A stretch of 64,000 nt of DNA from Chromobotia macracanthus (lineage: Eukaryota > Chordata > Actinopteri > Cypriniformes > Botiidae): assembly GCA_036877525.1 (NCBI GenBank), contig JAZGTH010000049.1, positions 434,001-498,000 on the forward strand, read 5' to 3'. Below are positions 23,163-36,200 of the stretch, in pieces; position 1 is the stretch's first letter, and the number at the start of each line of letters is the position of its first letter. The notes beneath the pieces were generated by a model. The model saw only the letters and a program-made list of their open reading frames with translations. It searched no databases and was not told where the DNA came from. The position numbers and the translations under genes are program-made.

Positions 23163-26100
23163 ATGTCCAGATATCACTCCCCTCTTATCCAGACCATCTC
23201 CTTCCACCTCCTCCTCCTTTCCTCTCTCCCTCTTTCCCATCTGTCACCTCTTCTTTCTCAGTCTCCTCTCAGCTGGACCTCTCCACATGACCCCTGCTAC
23301 CACCTGGATGGGCGTCCGCGCCACTGCATGTCAGAATTCATCAATGCTGCATATGGTGTTCCTGTGTCGATGGAGGATCTCCAGCAAGGACCCAGAACAA
23401 ACATCAGCACCTTAACTGACCTTCATAACCCACACAATCTGACGTGCTGGATGCCTGCTGAAGACTCTGGTGGCACTGATTGGACTTTCACAATTCCTCT
23501 GGGCAGACGCTTTGAAATCACTTACATTAGTCTTCAGTTTTGTCAACAGGTGGAGTCAGTGGAGTCTTACTCCATCTCCATCTTAAAGTCAATGGACTTT
23601 GGTAGGAGCTGGCGCCCTCTACAGTTTTATTCCAGCAACTGTTTGGAAATGTTTGGCCTTCCTGCTCAGTCGGTTGCTCAGACGAGGCACCAGGAGACAG
23701 AACCTCTGTGTTCAGATCCCAGACCACTGCAGAAGCATCGCGGAAATCTCGTGCTGGCCTTCTCAACTTTGGATGGACGTCCTTCCTCACCAGATTTTGA
23801 CTACAGTCCAGGGCTCCAGGACTGGGTAACTGCTACAGACATAAAGATAGTATTTAACCAAACACTGAATAAAATGAAAAAGAAGGAAGAGAAGCTGGAT
23901 GAGGTTGGAGGTGCCTTAAGATGGAGGGCAGGGAGAGAAAAGGTGGAGAAAGTTCTGAAGTTTGGGGAGAAAGACACTAAAACAGCAGAGATTTGGGAAA
24001 CTAGTCAAGTCAAAAAGACAGAAAAATCCACATCGAGAAATCAGAATAAAAGCACTGTACAGCAAAGTGGACATAATGTTACCCGGAAGGAGGTGGGATC
24101 TCAGGGTAGAGTGTGGAGAGGTAAGGCGAGGGGCCGCAAGAAAGAAAACTGGAGGCCATGCCCGGATGGCACGTGTAATTGGTCCCTAAATGTTCAGCAG
24201 GGCTCCAAGGGGCGAGAGTTAAGAAGAAGACGAAACAATGGAAACAGTGAGAAATCCCGTGCTAAATCAAGAAGAAAGGCTTCACACCACCTCGCCCCAT
24301 CTGCTCTTTCTGCCCCATCTAAACCCCCTCTTGCCCTTTCTGACCTGCAGGTCGGAGGCAGGTGCAAATGCAATGGCCACGCCTCTCACTGTCGTCGTGA
24401 CAACCAGGGCCGTGCAGTGTGTCATTGTGAGCATCATACATCTGGGCCAGACTGTGACGTATGTGAGCATTTTTTTTATGATCGCCCATGGCAACGGGCC
24501 ACGCCTAGCCAACCACACCCGTGCGTCCGTGAGTTATACGCCTGTGTGTGTGTCTGTTGGTCTGTCAGTATTTGTGAATGTAACTATTAAATGAGATTAA
24601 AATAACTCGCCACTATTTACTGAAAGGTAATGTACAGTGCATTATTTCCACAAAATTTTATAAATATAATGTATAATTTTATAAATAGATCAGCATTTCC
24701 TCAACATTTAAAGTGCCATACCTTTTGATTAAAATGATACTTATGTGTTATTGTGTTTTTCACGCCACCTGCCTCTGTCTCTCTCTCCCAGCATGTGAAT
24801 GTAATGGTCACTCTACTAAGTGTAGGTTCAGTATGGCTGTGTATCAGCAGTCCGGTCGAGTCAGCGGAGGCGTTTGTTTGAAGTGTCGACATCACACGAC
24901 GGGACGTCACTGTCAGTTCTGTCAGAACGGATACACACGTGACCACAGCAGACCACTCAGCCACCGCAAGGCCTGCCAACGTCAGTAACAGTCGCCGCGT
25001 CTGTGTGTTGTGTGTGGAAATCATGTTTCAACATGTTTGAAGCCACTTTAAGAAGGAATCATTCTTTCACACAAAAAACATGTTTTCTTTTGGTTTAGCC
25101 ATCTGTGGGCTCTGAGGTGTGTGTCTCTGTGCAGTGTAGTCTGGGTCTATGTTATGGCTACACTGTGAGCAGTGGAATGTACGTTGACTCTTGGCCTTTG
25201 ACTGCTCTCATGTCTATGGCATGTTCACAGAGCATTTCTCCAATGCAACCCAATATAACATCAGTTTACACCGCGCGCTTGCGCATGCGAGTCGTACATC
25301 AACATGTTTACCTGTCATTTAATGTACAACTTAAATGTGAAATGTATACAACATCTAACTCATGTTCTAAAAAATATCACAAAACCTAAATATTTAAATA
25401 AAGCGCAATAGAATTCTCTTAAAATATTTGGAAACTGAAAGATTTAGAACTTGTTAATGTTAAAACAGGACTGAGTTTTTAGGAGGATATAAATGTTTGT
25501 AGGATGGTTGGAGCTTTGTTTGGATGAACACGGCTTGAGCAGAAGCAGAGAAGCAGAGTTTTCTTCTCAGTGGTCTTCCAGCCATCACACATGTTTTATG
25601 GGGAAGCTGTTGCTCAAAGGGCAGAGAGACTTGAATTAGAACTGAGGACACGAACCACAGCTGACTTGTTCCGTGTAGTATTATGAGATCTTTCTCTTTA
25701 AGTCTTTACCTTCACTAGTCAACACATTTTTCTTATTTGTTTAACATATGTTCCTTACTAATTTTTATTTTTTCATTCTTAGATATTTTGTGTATTCTGT
25801 CAGAAAGTGCCTTTCTGTCTTATGTTTCCTTTGAAACATATGCTCAGCAACATCTGTAGCAAACCTGTTTTTAAATGTCTGTACATTTGTATAGAAAGGT
25901 TGTGTCCCCACTTTATAAATGAGTTCTTTTCTCTCTTTCTTTTGCCCAGCATGTCAGTGCCACCCGATGGGTGCAGTGGGCCATTGGTGCAACCAGTCCA
26001 CAGGGCAGTGTTTGTGTAGAGAGGGGGTCACGGGGCAGAGATGTAATCGGTGTGCCCTCGGGTATAAGCAAGGCCACTCTCCCCTCCGACCCTGCATCCG

Positions 26101-27550
26101 TAAGTATTACAACTCCACAGACATTATAATATCTGTGAAATTCATACATGAACAATTACATTATAAAAGCGTTTTTATATAGATTTTTATATATCAGAAT
26201 ACGTATGTGTTGATTTCATTCTGACTGATAACAACTAAAGTTTCTGGCTACATCAAAGGTTGTTTTCAATTCTTTCTGGGCCTCTGTGCTGTTGTTTTTC
26301 TGATTTATTTCCATCTCACTTGCTCTTGATCCAATTAAACTCAATTTCTTCATTTTTAATCTCTGATCTCAGTATCATTGCGTTGTGTCACAGCTGTACT
26401 GTTTGTTTATAGAGGGTTGAGTTAAAGTCTTCCTCTGTAGCTCTAAACCGACTCCTCATATCCAGTACCACACAAAGTCCCAGAACTTTCTCAGCTGGTG
26501 TCACTTGGCTTTCATCAACATTGCAATCAGCTTTCCAGGGATTTCCGGGTGTTTCGCTTTGCAATTGTACCTGCTATGTAAATAAGTGATAATCCACCAA
26601 ATAGCATTGCGTTTTAAAACTCAGAGTTCACGTAACGGCTCAAGCCGCAGAATGCTTTTACATTTCTAATCGAGTTATGGCGGGCGACACCTGTCGTGCT
26701 GTTCAGCCGGAGGAGCGTCCCTCCCAGCACGACAGACTCATAATTCTTCAGGGTTACAGCTCAGTGATAGAAGAGCTTGTTTGTTGTTCTACATGCATCG
26801 ACTCAACATGGATATTTATAGTGTGAGGTCCCATCTTTCCTCCACCAAAGGCGAGCCGCAGCTAAAAACGCAACCAGCACCGGCAAATCGTTTGCCACCT
26901 CTCATGGAGCAGTCGTCATTTATCACAGGCGAAGTGACCCAGAGCTTAGATATTATTAGCACAACGAGTCAAGATTTGTGGGGGTCTTTATTTTGGATAA
27001 CATTGACCAGGAAGTCTCATGTTATCCACATTACCCTATCTTGCATCTTTTGCGACAACTGTAACCTTTTAGCAAATAGATTCTCCAGGCCTATATCCAC
27101 AAACCCTGCCAGCCCTCACCAGAGGCCAGCTAAACTCTGCTAAGCCTACCAACATTAAAACACATGTCTCAAACATGTATCTTTCTGAATGAAGCATTCG
27201 AAGCATCAGGCTCTTGACGTTTGATATGAATTATAGCCAGAGGAGTTTAGAGAGTCTGTGGGGGGGTTGGAGGAGTATAAAGTGTCAGTGCCCCAGTTGT
27301 GTCAGGAGATGTGGGCAGAAGTACAGAAGTCATGGGTAATATATGGTTGACCCAGCACTGAGGACCTATCACAGGCAGTATGTGTGTGTGTGAGACAGAG
27401 AGCGTACTGATAGGTGACCCTATTGACCTTTAAGAAGACCACACACATGCACAAAACTGTCCAGGTTCACACACTGTGACAAACATGCATTCGTTTTTGC
27501 CACAGGCATTCCCCCCCACACACACACTCACACACACACACACTCACACA

Positions 27551-27619
<69 letters not shown>

Positions 27620-29970
27620 ACACACTCACACACACACACACACACTGTCGGTATGCTCTAATGAGCCACCACAGGGATTAGAATGAGTCACCCTCAGTGA
27701 GGTGTGAAAAGGAGGAAGGACAGAATGAAAGACACACAAATAAACTTGTCACTGCTTGCTGTAATATAATGAGACCCTCCTCCTCTTTCTCTGTCTGTTG
27801 TTCATTCAGGTATTCAGGAGGTCGCACCACCCACCCCAGTTTACCAGCCTCAGTACAGCATTGGTAAGGCAACTGGTACAGGATCCAGGTTCTCATGAGA
27901 AAAGCTGATGTTCTTTTTACTTTCACTTTAGTTTTTTTTTTATTATAAAACTTTGATCTACATAAAGTTTAGATACACAATATATCTGTGACCGATTCTG
28001 AACTGTTGCTTGTGTAATTATAAACTGAATAATTGGGATTTACTGCCCCCTTGTGGATCATATGTGTGCGTCGTTATAACACTATACAGGTCACCGTTGT
28101 GTTGAGTTAACACACACGTTTCACAGTAGCTTAGTGTTTTATTTGCCCTTTCATTGCAGGTTATGTCAGCTAACTACTACCCTTACCAGCTGGGTAAGGG
28201 TAGTAGTTATCTACTGACTCTCTACAAGAATCAACCAAGTTTAATATTACACAGATGTTTTAACACACAGTCTTTTCCTCTCTGCCTCTCACATTAATGA
28301 ATGAAATGAAATGGTTTGCTCTGTTCTAGTAGACAGCATATTCAAACTCAGAGGATTCAGATATGTTCTTTATGAGTTAAACATGTTTATATTGTACAGT
28401 GTGCTCTAATTATGGTAACATATGGTAGCAGCAGCTGTTATATCTTGTGTTTTAGTAATATCTTGTGTTTTAACACAGTGCAGTCTGGTACTGCTGACTG
28501 ATTCCACTGAACTGAGCAGCAGACAGGCCAGCAGGAGCTCTCTGGAGACTCCAGCACTGTGTTTTACATATAAAAACACACAGCACTTCAGTACTGGATC
28601 TGCAGCTCTTTTAAACATATGAATAGACAAACAGCACACAGACTCTTTCCCTGGTTGGGAGATTCCTACTGGTGGTCTTGTTTTTATAAGCTGTACTGTT
28701 AAATGAATTTCAAAATGTTTAAATATTTTTTCTTGTCCATTATTCTCTCCAGTAATGAAAAACAAACATTGCATATTTAATTTTGTAATGTAATGTTTCT
28801 GTACTCTAGGTGAGGAGTGTCTTTCTTACTGTCCGCCCTTTCAAGCTAAAGTCAGAATGAATTTAGAAACATATTGCCTGAAGGACTATGGTATGTCCAT
28901 AACACGCCACTGTTACTGTATGCTACATTGTGTTTACTGTATGCTGTTTAATTTATCACAGTGTTAAATACAGTCAAGTTGTCACATTGGTACTGTGACT
29001 AAATGTTATGAATAGAACAAAGGCTATTTAAAACACTGAGTATACACAGGGCCAATGGCACAGGTTCAGTGCAGAAGTATAAATCAGCCTTTACTGTTAA
29101 CCACATGCACAATACCTATAATACACCTATAAGAGCCATTGAAGTTTTTCATAGATCCACCTGAGCCATTTACATATTTATATGACATTTACATGTTATG
29201 AAAAGATCATTGAAGTACAGGAGTCGTGTTGATGTTTAGTCATATTATTTAACGATCTTTCTATTTTGCTGTGATACTCTGCCTCAGTGTTGAAGGTGCA
29301 GGTGAAAAGTAAAGAACGTTCGGGTCCCTGGTGGCAGTTTTCTGTGGTGGTCCAGACGGTTTTCCGCACAGTTTCTTCACATGTAAAACGAGGTCTTCAG
29401 GCGCTCTGGGTTCCTGACCGGGACCTGAGCTGTAGCTGCCCTGCACTTCAGGTGGGTCGAACCTTCCTTCTGATTGATGCACAGGAAAGTGGGCGGAGCT
29501 GGGTCCCTGAGGAGAGGCGATTAGTTGCAGACCGCACCACGATGGCTTTGCAGTGGCGGGAACACTGGAGCCCAAAATTAAGAGGCTTTCGTGGGCAGGA
29601 CATCAGGGGAAAGTGTCCCCAGAGAAACAGCACTGCACAGAAACACTCTGACCTAAACTCATATGAGGAATACACACCCCCACATCTGGAGAAACTGCTG
29701 TCTGAACCACATAAACATACGCACACAACACAGAAACACATACGTGGAAAAAGCCTAAATACAGCCAGGCATCCTGAGGAAGAAGAGGATCATAAGGCAG
29801 AAAACGACAGCCTCATTGGAAGATACGCCACATCTAGCTCTCTTCAGGATACACAGAATTTATTGCAGAACACACCGGATCCTCTTTTAGGCACTTCAAA
29901 GGTTAGTCACACCAGTGAGCACAACCACCCGACAGTGTGTCCAACATGGTCACCTCTGCAACCTGTCTGA
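23163..29970 (+). CDS. Atypical netrin (laminin N, three LE, NTR domains), 840 residues
   Basis: Netrins are secreted laminin-related axon-guidance and adhesion cues that bind DCC/UNC5-type receptors. The exons are 23163-24528, 24792-24980, 25950-26099, 27810-27863, 28810-28890 and 29288-29970: 2523 nt in one open frame with netrin-typical phases. The N-terminus is hydrophobic (SFHLLLLSSLPLSHLSPLL), a likely signal peptide. Laminin N spans about residues 40-235, with DPCYHLDGRPRHC, FINAAYG, LTDLHNPHNLTCW, AFSTLDGRPSSPDFD and LQDWVTATDIKIVF. LE1 starts at about residue 395 (VGGRCKCNGHASHC), LE2 at ACECNGHSTKC or equivalent, LE3 at CQCHPMGAVG. The NTR domain is about residues 596-722 (GEECLSYC, YCLKDY, ALWVP, ALQWREHW, GKC). 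Oddities: the Cys-rich segment after FINAAYG found in netrin-1 is missing, there is a roughly 130-residue Lys/Arg/Glu-rich insertion before LE1, and there is a roughly 118-residue C-terminal tail. Closest in feel to netrin-3 or netrin-5 types; the orthologue is not settled. PolyA signal AATAAA at 30476-30481. Confidence 0.88.
27517..27646. repeat. (CA)n microsatellite with CTCA interruptions
   Basis: About 130 bp of CA repeats with regularly spaced CTCA variants, in the netrin intron before the linker exon at 27810-27863. Confidence 0.95.
28171..28209. other. Perfect 17-bp hairpin in a netrin intron
   Basis: TAACTACTACCCTTACC (28171-28187), loop AGCTG, then the exact reverse complement at 28193-28209. 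No T-tract follows and no gene is nearby, so its role is unknown. Confidence 0.85.
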
Positions 29971-29999
29971 TGAAGTGAGATATGGGAGATATGATATAT

Positions 30000-32900
30000 T
30001 AGCAGAGATCTGAGGTGACAAATGAGGATAGTGAGGGACAGTTCATCCACCAGGTGTGTCCGTTTATGAGCCATTGAACCCACTGAATATTCACATGCTG
30101 TGAATATATAACTGTTTAATGTCATATTCTCATGTTCAGAGTGAGGATCTGGATTAAAAACTAGATAACAAAGAAAACCTGTATTTTTTTGTCATGTGCT
30201 TGGGTACTTTCAGCTACCTGGTTCATGCAGATATTTTCACGTCAAGGGTTTTACACCTCTATCCAAGACACCCATCAACTTTAAAAAGAACTGATCATTG
30301 AGTTTACTATAAATGGAGTGTTCCCTTTCTGTTCAGCCTTCAGTGTTGTGCTAAACAGCAGCTCAGACTCATGGCTGATTTCAACCGTAAGTTTGACTGT
30401 TAGAGATGTTTTTTGTTTAACTTCACAAGGTACATTGATTTCAGACAAATATTTACCTTGTATGATCAGCTCATTAATAAACGTGTTTGGGTAAAGTGGG
30501 TTAAATGTGAAATATATCAGAATGTATTGCGTCCACATTTCAAACATTTTTAAAAAGGTTTTTGTACTTTTGGGGGGCTAAAACACTATGGTGAATTCAA
30601 ACTGTATACATAAACTTATCGTTAAAATAATGCCTTTAAAGTTTTATTGTGAAAATTTCTAAATATCTTTCAACATGTAAATGTTACAAATGTTTGTGTA
30701 TCACAATGTGAGAGAATGTTTCTTCAGATTTACCTAACACTCTACCTCATAATAAATAATGTAAACACACATGGTAATGTTGTTTACTGAATGTATTTCA
30801 TAAATGTGTTCTATACAACAAAGTGCAAAGCAATTGAAAGAGAGGGTTAATTAGAGGCAGGAGATGACCTAAAACATGAGGAAAGTTAGTACATGAGACT
30901 GGAAGAGGAAGACAAATGGAGAGTCAGTAAAGGCATGTGAGACAGCCAATGATACACCTGCTTTGTTTGCACAGGAAACACCTGTTCCCAGCTTTCCTGT
31001 CTGACTGACTGACGACTGTTAATTTAGTGTAAAAAATTTCCCACAGCTTGAGGAATCAGACTGCCCTCTGCTTGCCTTCTTCTGAGAATAATATCACAGG
31101 AACTCTTGTGCTCTAATACCCACATGTTCTCTATTTTGTCTAGCAGCCAAGTGTGTGTATCAGATAACACACTCTTAACACTATCTGATCCCCCTTAGAC
31201 ACACAGTTGTGAGATGTCTTGATACATGACATGTGTGACATTCAAACATAAAAACTAAAAAATTGTTTCAGCTCACCTGTACATTGCAGTTCTTCTATGT
31301 AAATACACCCTGACCCAGAAGCCCAAACCCTACAATAACATACGGTTCTGTTTACTGGCTGGTAAGGGGAATTTTTACGAGACACGAGGCCTACAGTACA
31401 TTAAGAGAGAAAGCTGTACTGCACTCGCTCTCTCTCCTATTCTTTCTCACAGTCTGAGTAATGATCATAGATGAGTGTTTGTGAACATGTTGCCAGCACG
31501 CTTGTGTTTAATTCAAGCACACATACACTCAGACAAGCGCAAGGAAACCAGACACACACACGGCTTCTGTTAACCCGAGAGTGACGAGGTCAATCCAGTT
31601 GATCTCTTGCATGCATGCCGCTCATACGAACACATTGTATCCATGGCAACAAGATTCCTGCTCCATGTTGCCTCTAATAAAACAAATGCCAGCTGTGGTA
31701 CAGTCACTGATTCACTTTATCACTCTTAAAACCTACAAATACCTCAAACTGTCTGTGAGGTTGTATGCGGTCCTCACCAAATCCAAGTTCAAATAACAGA
31801 ATATATGAAAATTACTTTCTGTTTCTATTACATTCACAACGTTAACGTTTTGATATTCAAGCAGTTGTGGTTGCTCAAATGGTTAAAGCTTAACTTTTGC
31901 CTCTCTATCGCCATCTCTGTTTGAAATATAAAATTACAAGTTACCTGTTGAGCTATTTTTCTAACAGATGACAAGTCAAAACAACTTGTCCTCAGCAGAC
32001 AGACTGATTTAGTAGCCATCTTCTGTTTACGGACATGACGTTACGAAACCACACAGATGAAGTCAAACTGACATTTCCCACTTTCAGACAATTCAGACCA
32101 AACAGATAAAATTAAAAATTATTATAAATTCATGATTTTGAATCAGGGTAAGGGGACCTTTTGTTTTTCATTTTTAAACAATAAGAGATTTAAAAAGACC
32201 TTTTGAGCCTTGATGAAGCTGTCTGGGATTACCCTGAAACAGAATGGAGACACCTGTCCACTGAGGTTCAAACCCTAGTGAAGGCACCACTAATAATACA
32301 GGCCATTCGTTTTTTCCATTCAATCAATCATTCTCTTTATCCTAATGGAAAACTTCTTTGTGTTTGTCTTCTCTGCATTAGCACTTAACTGCAGGAACTC
32401 TGGTCTACAAGCTCTGATTTCTTTCATAAACCATTTGATGCTCCACTGAAACCGGGGCATGTCTGGATGGCGTTACGGCATACATCTGACATTGCTGCAC
32501 TTTTCCTGTGTTAAAAGCTGGGAACAGCAGCGCTTTTCCAAGCTGGGATTATGGATCAAAGTCAAAATCAGGCAGAAGGAGGGAAAGAGAATCCCAGCCC
32601 AGCCAGGTGGGGTGAAAAGTGGCATGCAGCAAACTCGGGGGAGGTTAGGAAGCTCGGATCTCTTTGAAGTACTGGTTCATGCCGTGGTGAACTTGGTCTT
32701 GTTGAAGCTGAACTGTAGCGGATTGATTTGCATGGAGGGGAGGGGCTGGGGAGAGAGTGGCAGAGACCTCTGCAAGTGTATGTGTGTGAATTAGCCAGCT
32801 GTGTTAGGATATTAGAAGTATCTCACTTCACCTTTCTCCTCTATTACACCCTGAGCCCACCCACAGTTTCTGCTTCAATGAGGTCAAACTCAGCAAAGGT

Positions 32901-33217
32901 TTTAACACTCTCTCCTGTCCTGTTTCAGCAGGCCAGGGTGACGGTTTACTGTGTGCTGCTTCTCTCACACTAGCAGTAACTGGAATGTCACAGTACTGAA
33001 CAGTAACAATGAAATATACTGAAACACGGTTAACTTTCAGTTTTCAGTCATTTCAGTTTCTTTTAATGACTTAAAATCTAAAAAAATATAATACTCTTCA
33101 TCTCCAAAATTAAGAGGCTGGACAGGAATAAGCTTATAGCTGAACAGATCTTACAAATGTACAGACTGTCAAATCTGTAAACGCTTGCATAAGCAGAACA
33201 AACAAAAGTCTGAAGGC
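30000..33217. other. Intergenic stretch between convergent netrin and ABR-like genes
   Basis: AT-rich DNA holding the netrin 3' UTR (polyA signal near 30476). One copy of a dispersed repeat lies at 31880-31945. I see no further conserved exon or RNA gene. Confidence 0.5.
31880..31945 (+). repeat. Dispersed repeat copy (CGCCATCTCTGTTTGAAAT-type)
   Basis: Shares about 55 bp with 45245-45303 (opposite strand) and 49603-49668: TAACTTTTGCC, then CGCCATCTCTGTTTGAAA, then ATAAAATTACAAGTTAC. The element type is not identified. Confidence 0.65.
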
Positions 33218-36200
33218 TCATGTCTCTAACTCTTCTATGTCCAGAGGTTTAGTGAGAAGGGCTTCCGGAAGGTTCTGACACTGCAGATACAGATTAATCA
33301 CCTGAACCTATGAGCAAGAAACAAAGACACATCAACATGCGGGTTGAGCTTTCAGTAATAATAATAGTGCATCTGTGACAATATCTATATCTGTAACTAT
33401 ATCTTTAGTTTTCCTTCCCTGAACTATATTAAATACATGTAAAAAATAAGAATAAATATCTTTTTTCTAAATTTAACTACACCCCAAATCAACTTTACTA
33501 TAATAGATAACTTTTGACTTTTGTCCTAAGAAAATGACATACATGACTATTCACTATAACATATTTCATGAATAAAAATATGAAATGTCCAAAGAGGACT
33601 TCCAGCTAAGAGGGAACATTCTCAGAATGTTGGCTATTGTTCTCTAAAAGTTCTCTCAAATATATCAAAAACATTCTTGCAGTAACATTAGTAGAACTTT
33701 CAACATTAATGATTTAACATTATAAATCATATAAATAGCATTTCTGATGTAGTTATGTTCTGAAGTTGTTAGTGTAGCATTTTAAATTTATTTTTGCATT
33801 TTTGCATAAATTTATTAAGCATTTATTTTGTTAAAGCAACATCTAAAAAACTGGACATTTTGAAAAATTTTAGAACTTTCACAAAAACATTTTTGTTGTT
33901 TTAATGGAAACATTGGGAAAACATTCTTACAGTGTAAAATTGTTAGCTGGGCTGTAAAACCACTTAGAAATTAACTGATTAAGTAGAATTTCAAACACTG
34001 GGAGTACAGCAAAATAAATCAGTGATGAAATATGAATGTATAAATAATCACCAGTATTAACACTCTTCAATGTAACCTAGACTAAGCTGGGTACTAATAT
34101 GTATTCCAGAATTTACAATTTATGTTCAAAGAAGCAAAAGAAACTTGCCTGCACTTCCACTTCTTGAGATATGTCGACACGATCCACTGGGGGGCGCAAG
34201 AGGCTGGGGCCAAACACTGTGGCCAAATTACTCACAGACATTTTATTCTGTTCCTGACGCTCTGCAACACTGAGGAAACGAGAAAGATGTTTAGTTCATC
34301 AACAGACAGAGAAAGACAAGAAGCCAAAGAAAGAAAAACTTTTTTTATTAACAATCACCCAGGGCAAAAAATCAGCCTGGACGTAAACTAAATCAATGTT
34401 GTGACAGTTAGGAGATCTCAGGAAGTGACGCACGTACCGTCTCAGGTGGTGTAAGAGAAAGAGGAAAGTGTTGCGGTTTACATCGGGTAGGATCTGCAGT
34501 ACTGTCAGCATATGATTCCCTCTGACAACAGGGTCAGCAATGTCTGCCATGAGACAGAGAGAGACAGACAGAGAGAGTGTTTTCATAATCATATATCCTT
34601 ACATTTCCTCATAAGTTTGTGTGACCTGACAGGTGATTTCCTGCCTCAGCTGGACTCATTTATCAAATAACTTGACAGTGTTACAGTAGTTCAGCCATTT
34701 CAGTCACTGTCACTGTGCAGGAGACTCACCCAGCGTGTCTGAGAGCTTCTGGAAGTGTTCAGAGGGAATAAGAGGTAGAGGAAGCTCTCTGAAGTACAGC
34801 TTCAGAGTGCCTGACACTGTGTTTACATCCACACTTCTCAGTTTACTCACAGCCTCACGGTAACCTACACAGAGAGAGAGAGAACTTTTATACACATCTA
34901 ATCATAGTTTCTATAGGCTAACCTTAACTGAACTGTCAGAAATGTAAAAACATTTAAATAGACATAAATAATGTCTATTTAATATACACACACACTCACT
35001 AGTGTTGAATGCATGCTTGAGTTCTTGTATCTCTCTACTGGCTCCTGAGATTCTGTAGATGCCCTCTTCATTCAGTCCTCTCCTCTCAACCTCCTCCACA
35101 CAGGAACGAACAATGTGAGGGACCAACACTCCCTCTTGTCTGCACACACATACAACACATAAAACCTCTTGACAGACAGAAGTCTAATGTTTAATTATCT
35201 TTTTATAATTCAGCTCGCACTTCTGTAAAAACTTATTTGGAAAGTAAACTGACTTTGCCACTTGACCAATATGCACACTGAAAACTGGTTCCTGTATGAC
35301 AGGGGTGGAGCTTGGAGGCTCAAGAGGGTGAGGCAAGTACTTGATTGACAAGGTTACATCAATTTGCCCCAAAGAACAAGCGAGTTTCTTCCACTTCCTA
35401 AACATGATGTCAGTGTCTAACTGTAAAAGATACATACATTATTTATTTATGCGTTTCATTAATATCTAAACAGACAGACTGAAATACACAAAAACCATCA
35501 AAAACCATCTCCATAATCATTAACTATCATTGACGTGTATAATACCACAATATTACTGACAGATCATCAACATGGTTTTAACAAGCCCTAAATTCACAGA
35601 AACATATCACATGGCCGCACAATATACAGCACAATTAGTACACACCACTTTTTTTTATTTTTTACTGTGTCATTTTGTCCTTTTGGAGCTTGTAAGGCAC
35701 TATTCACTGCCTCCATTTGTGCAGAGCAAATATTATGTTAACTTACTTGTAACGCAGCCTTGCCCAAGATGTCCTGCGTGTCACTGTCAGACTGAGACAC
35801 AAACACCAGACACAGCTGCTGAGCTCCATCCACTTCAAATACTAGCTCCTAAACACCACAACACAAAGCACTGAATGCATTCAAATCAAACACTACACAT
35901 CACATCATCTGAGTTCAGTATGGTTCAGTATTCAGTATGGTTGGTCACCCCTCACCTCATCCCATACCGGTGTCACACAGCACGCTGAAAGACACGTTTG
36001 TTTTCTTCTGTCGTAAAAGTCAAAGCCATCTACCTCCACACACACATATGTACCTGCATACACAAGACAAGGTGGGCAGTTAAACTGGATGCTCAGTCCA
36101 CCCTGTGTGAGAATCAGTGTTTGAATAGAGTTTCATCCATTCATATATGATTGCAGATCACGTGTGTTATAGTGCTCCTCGTCTGTGTCTTAAGCGATTT

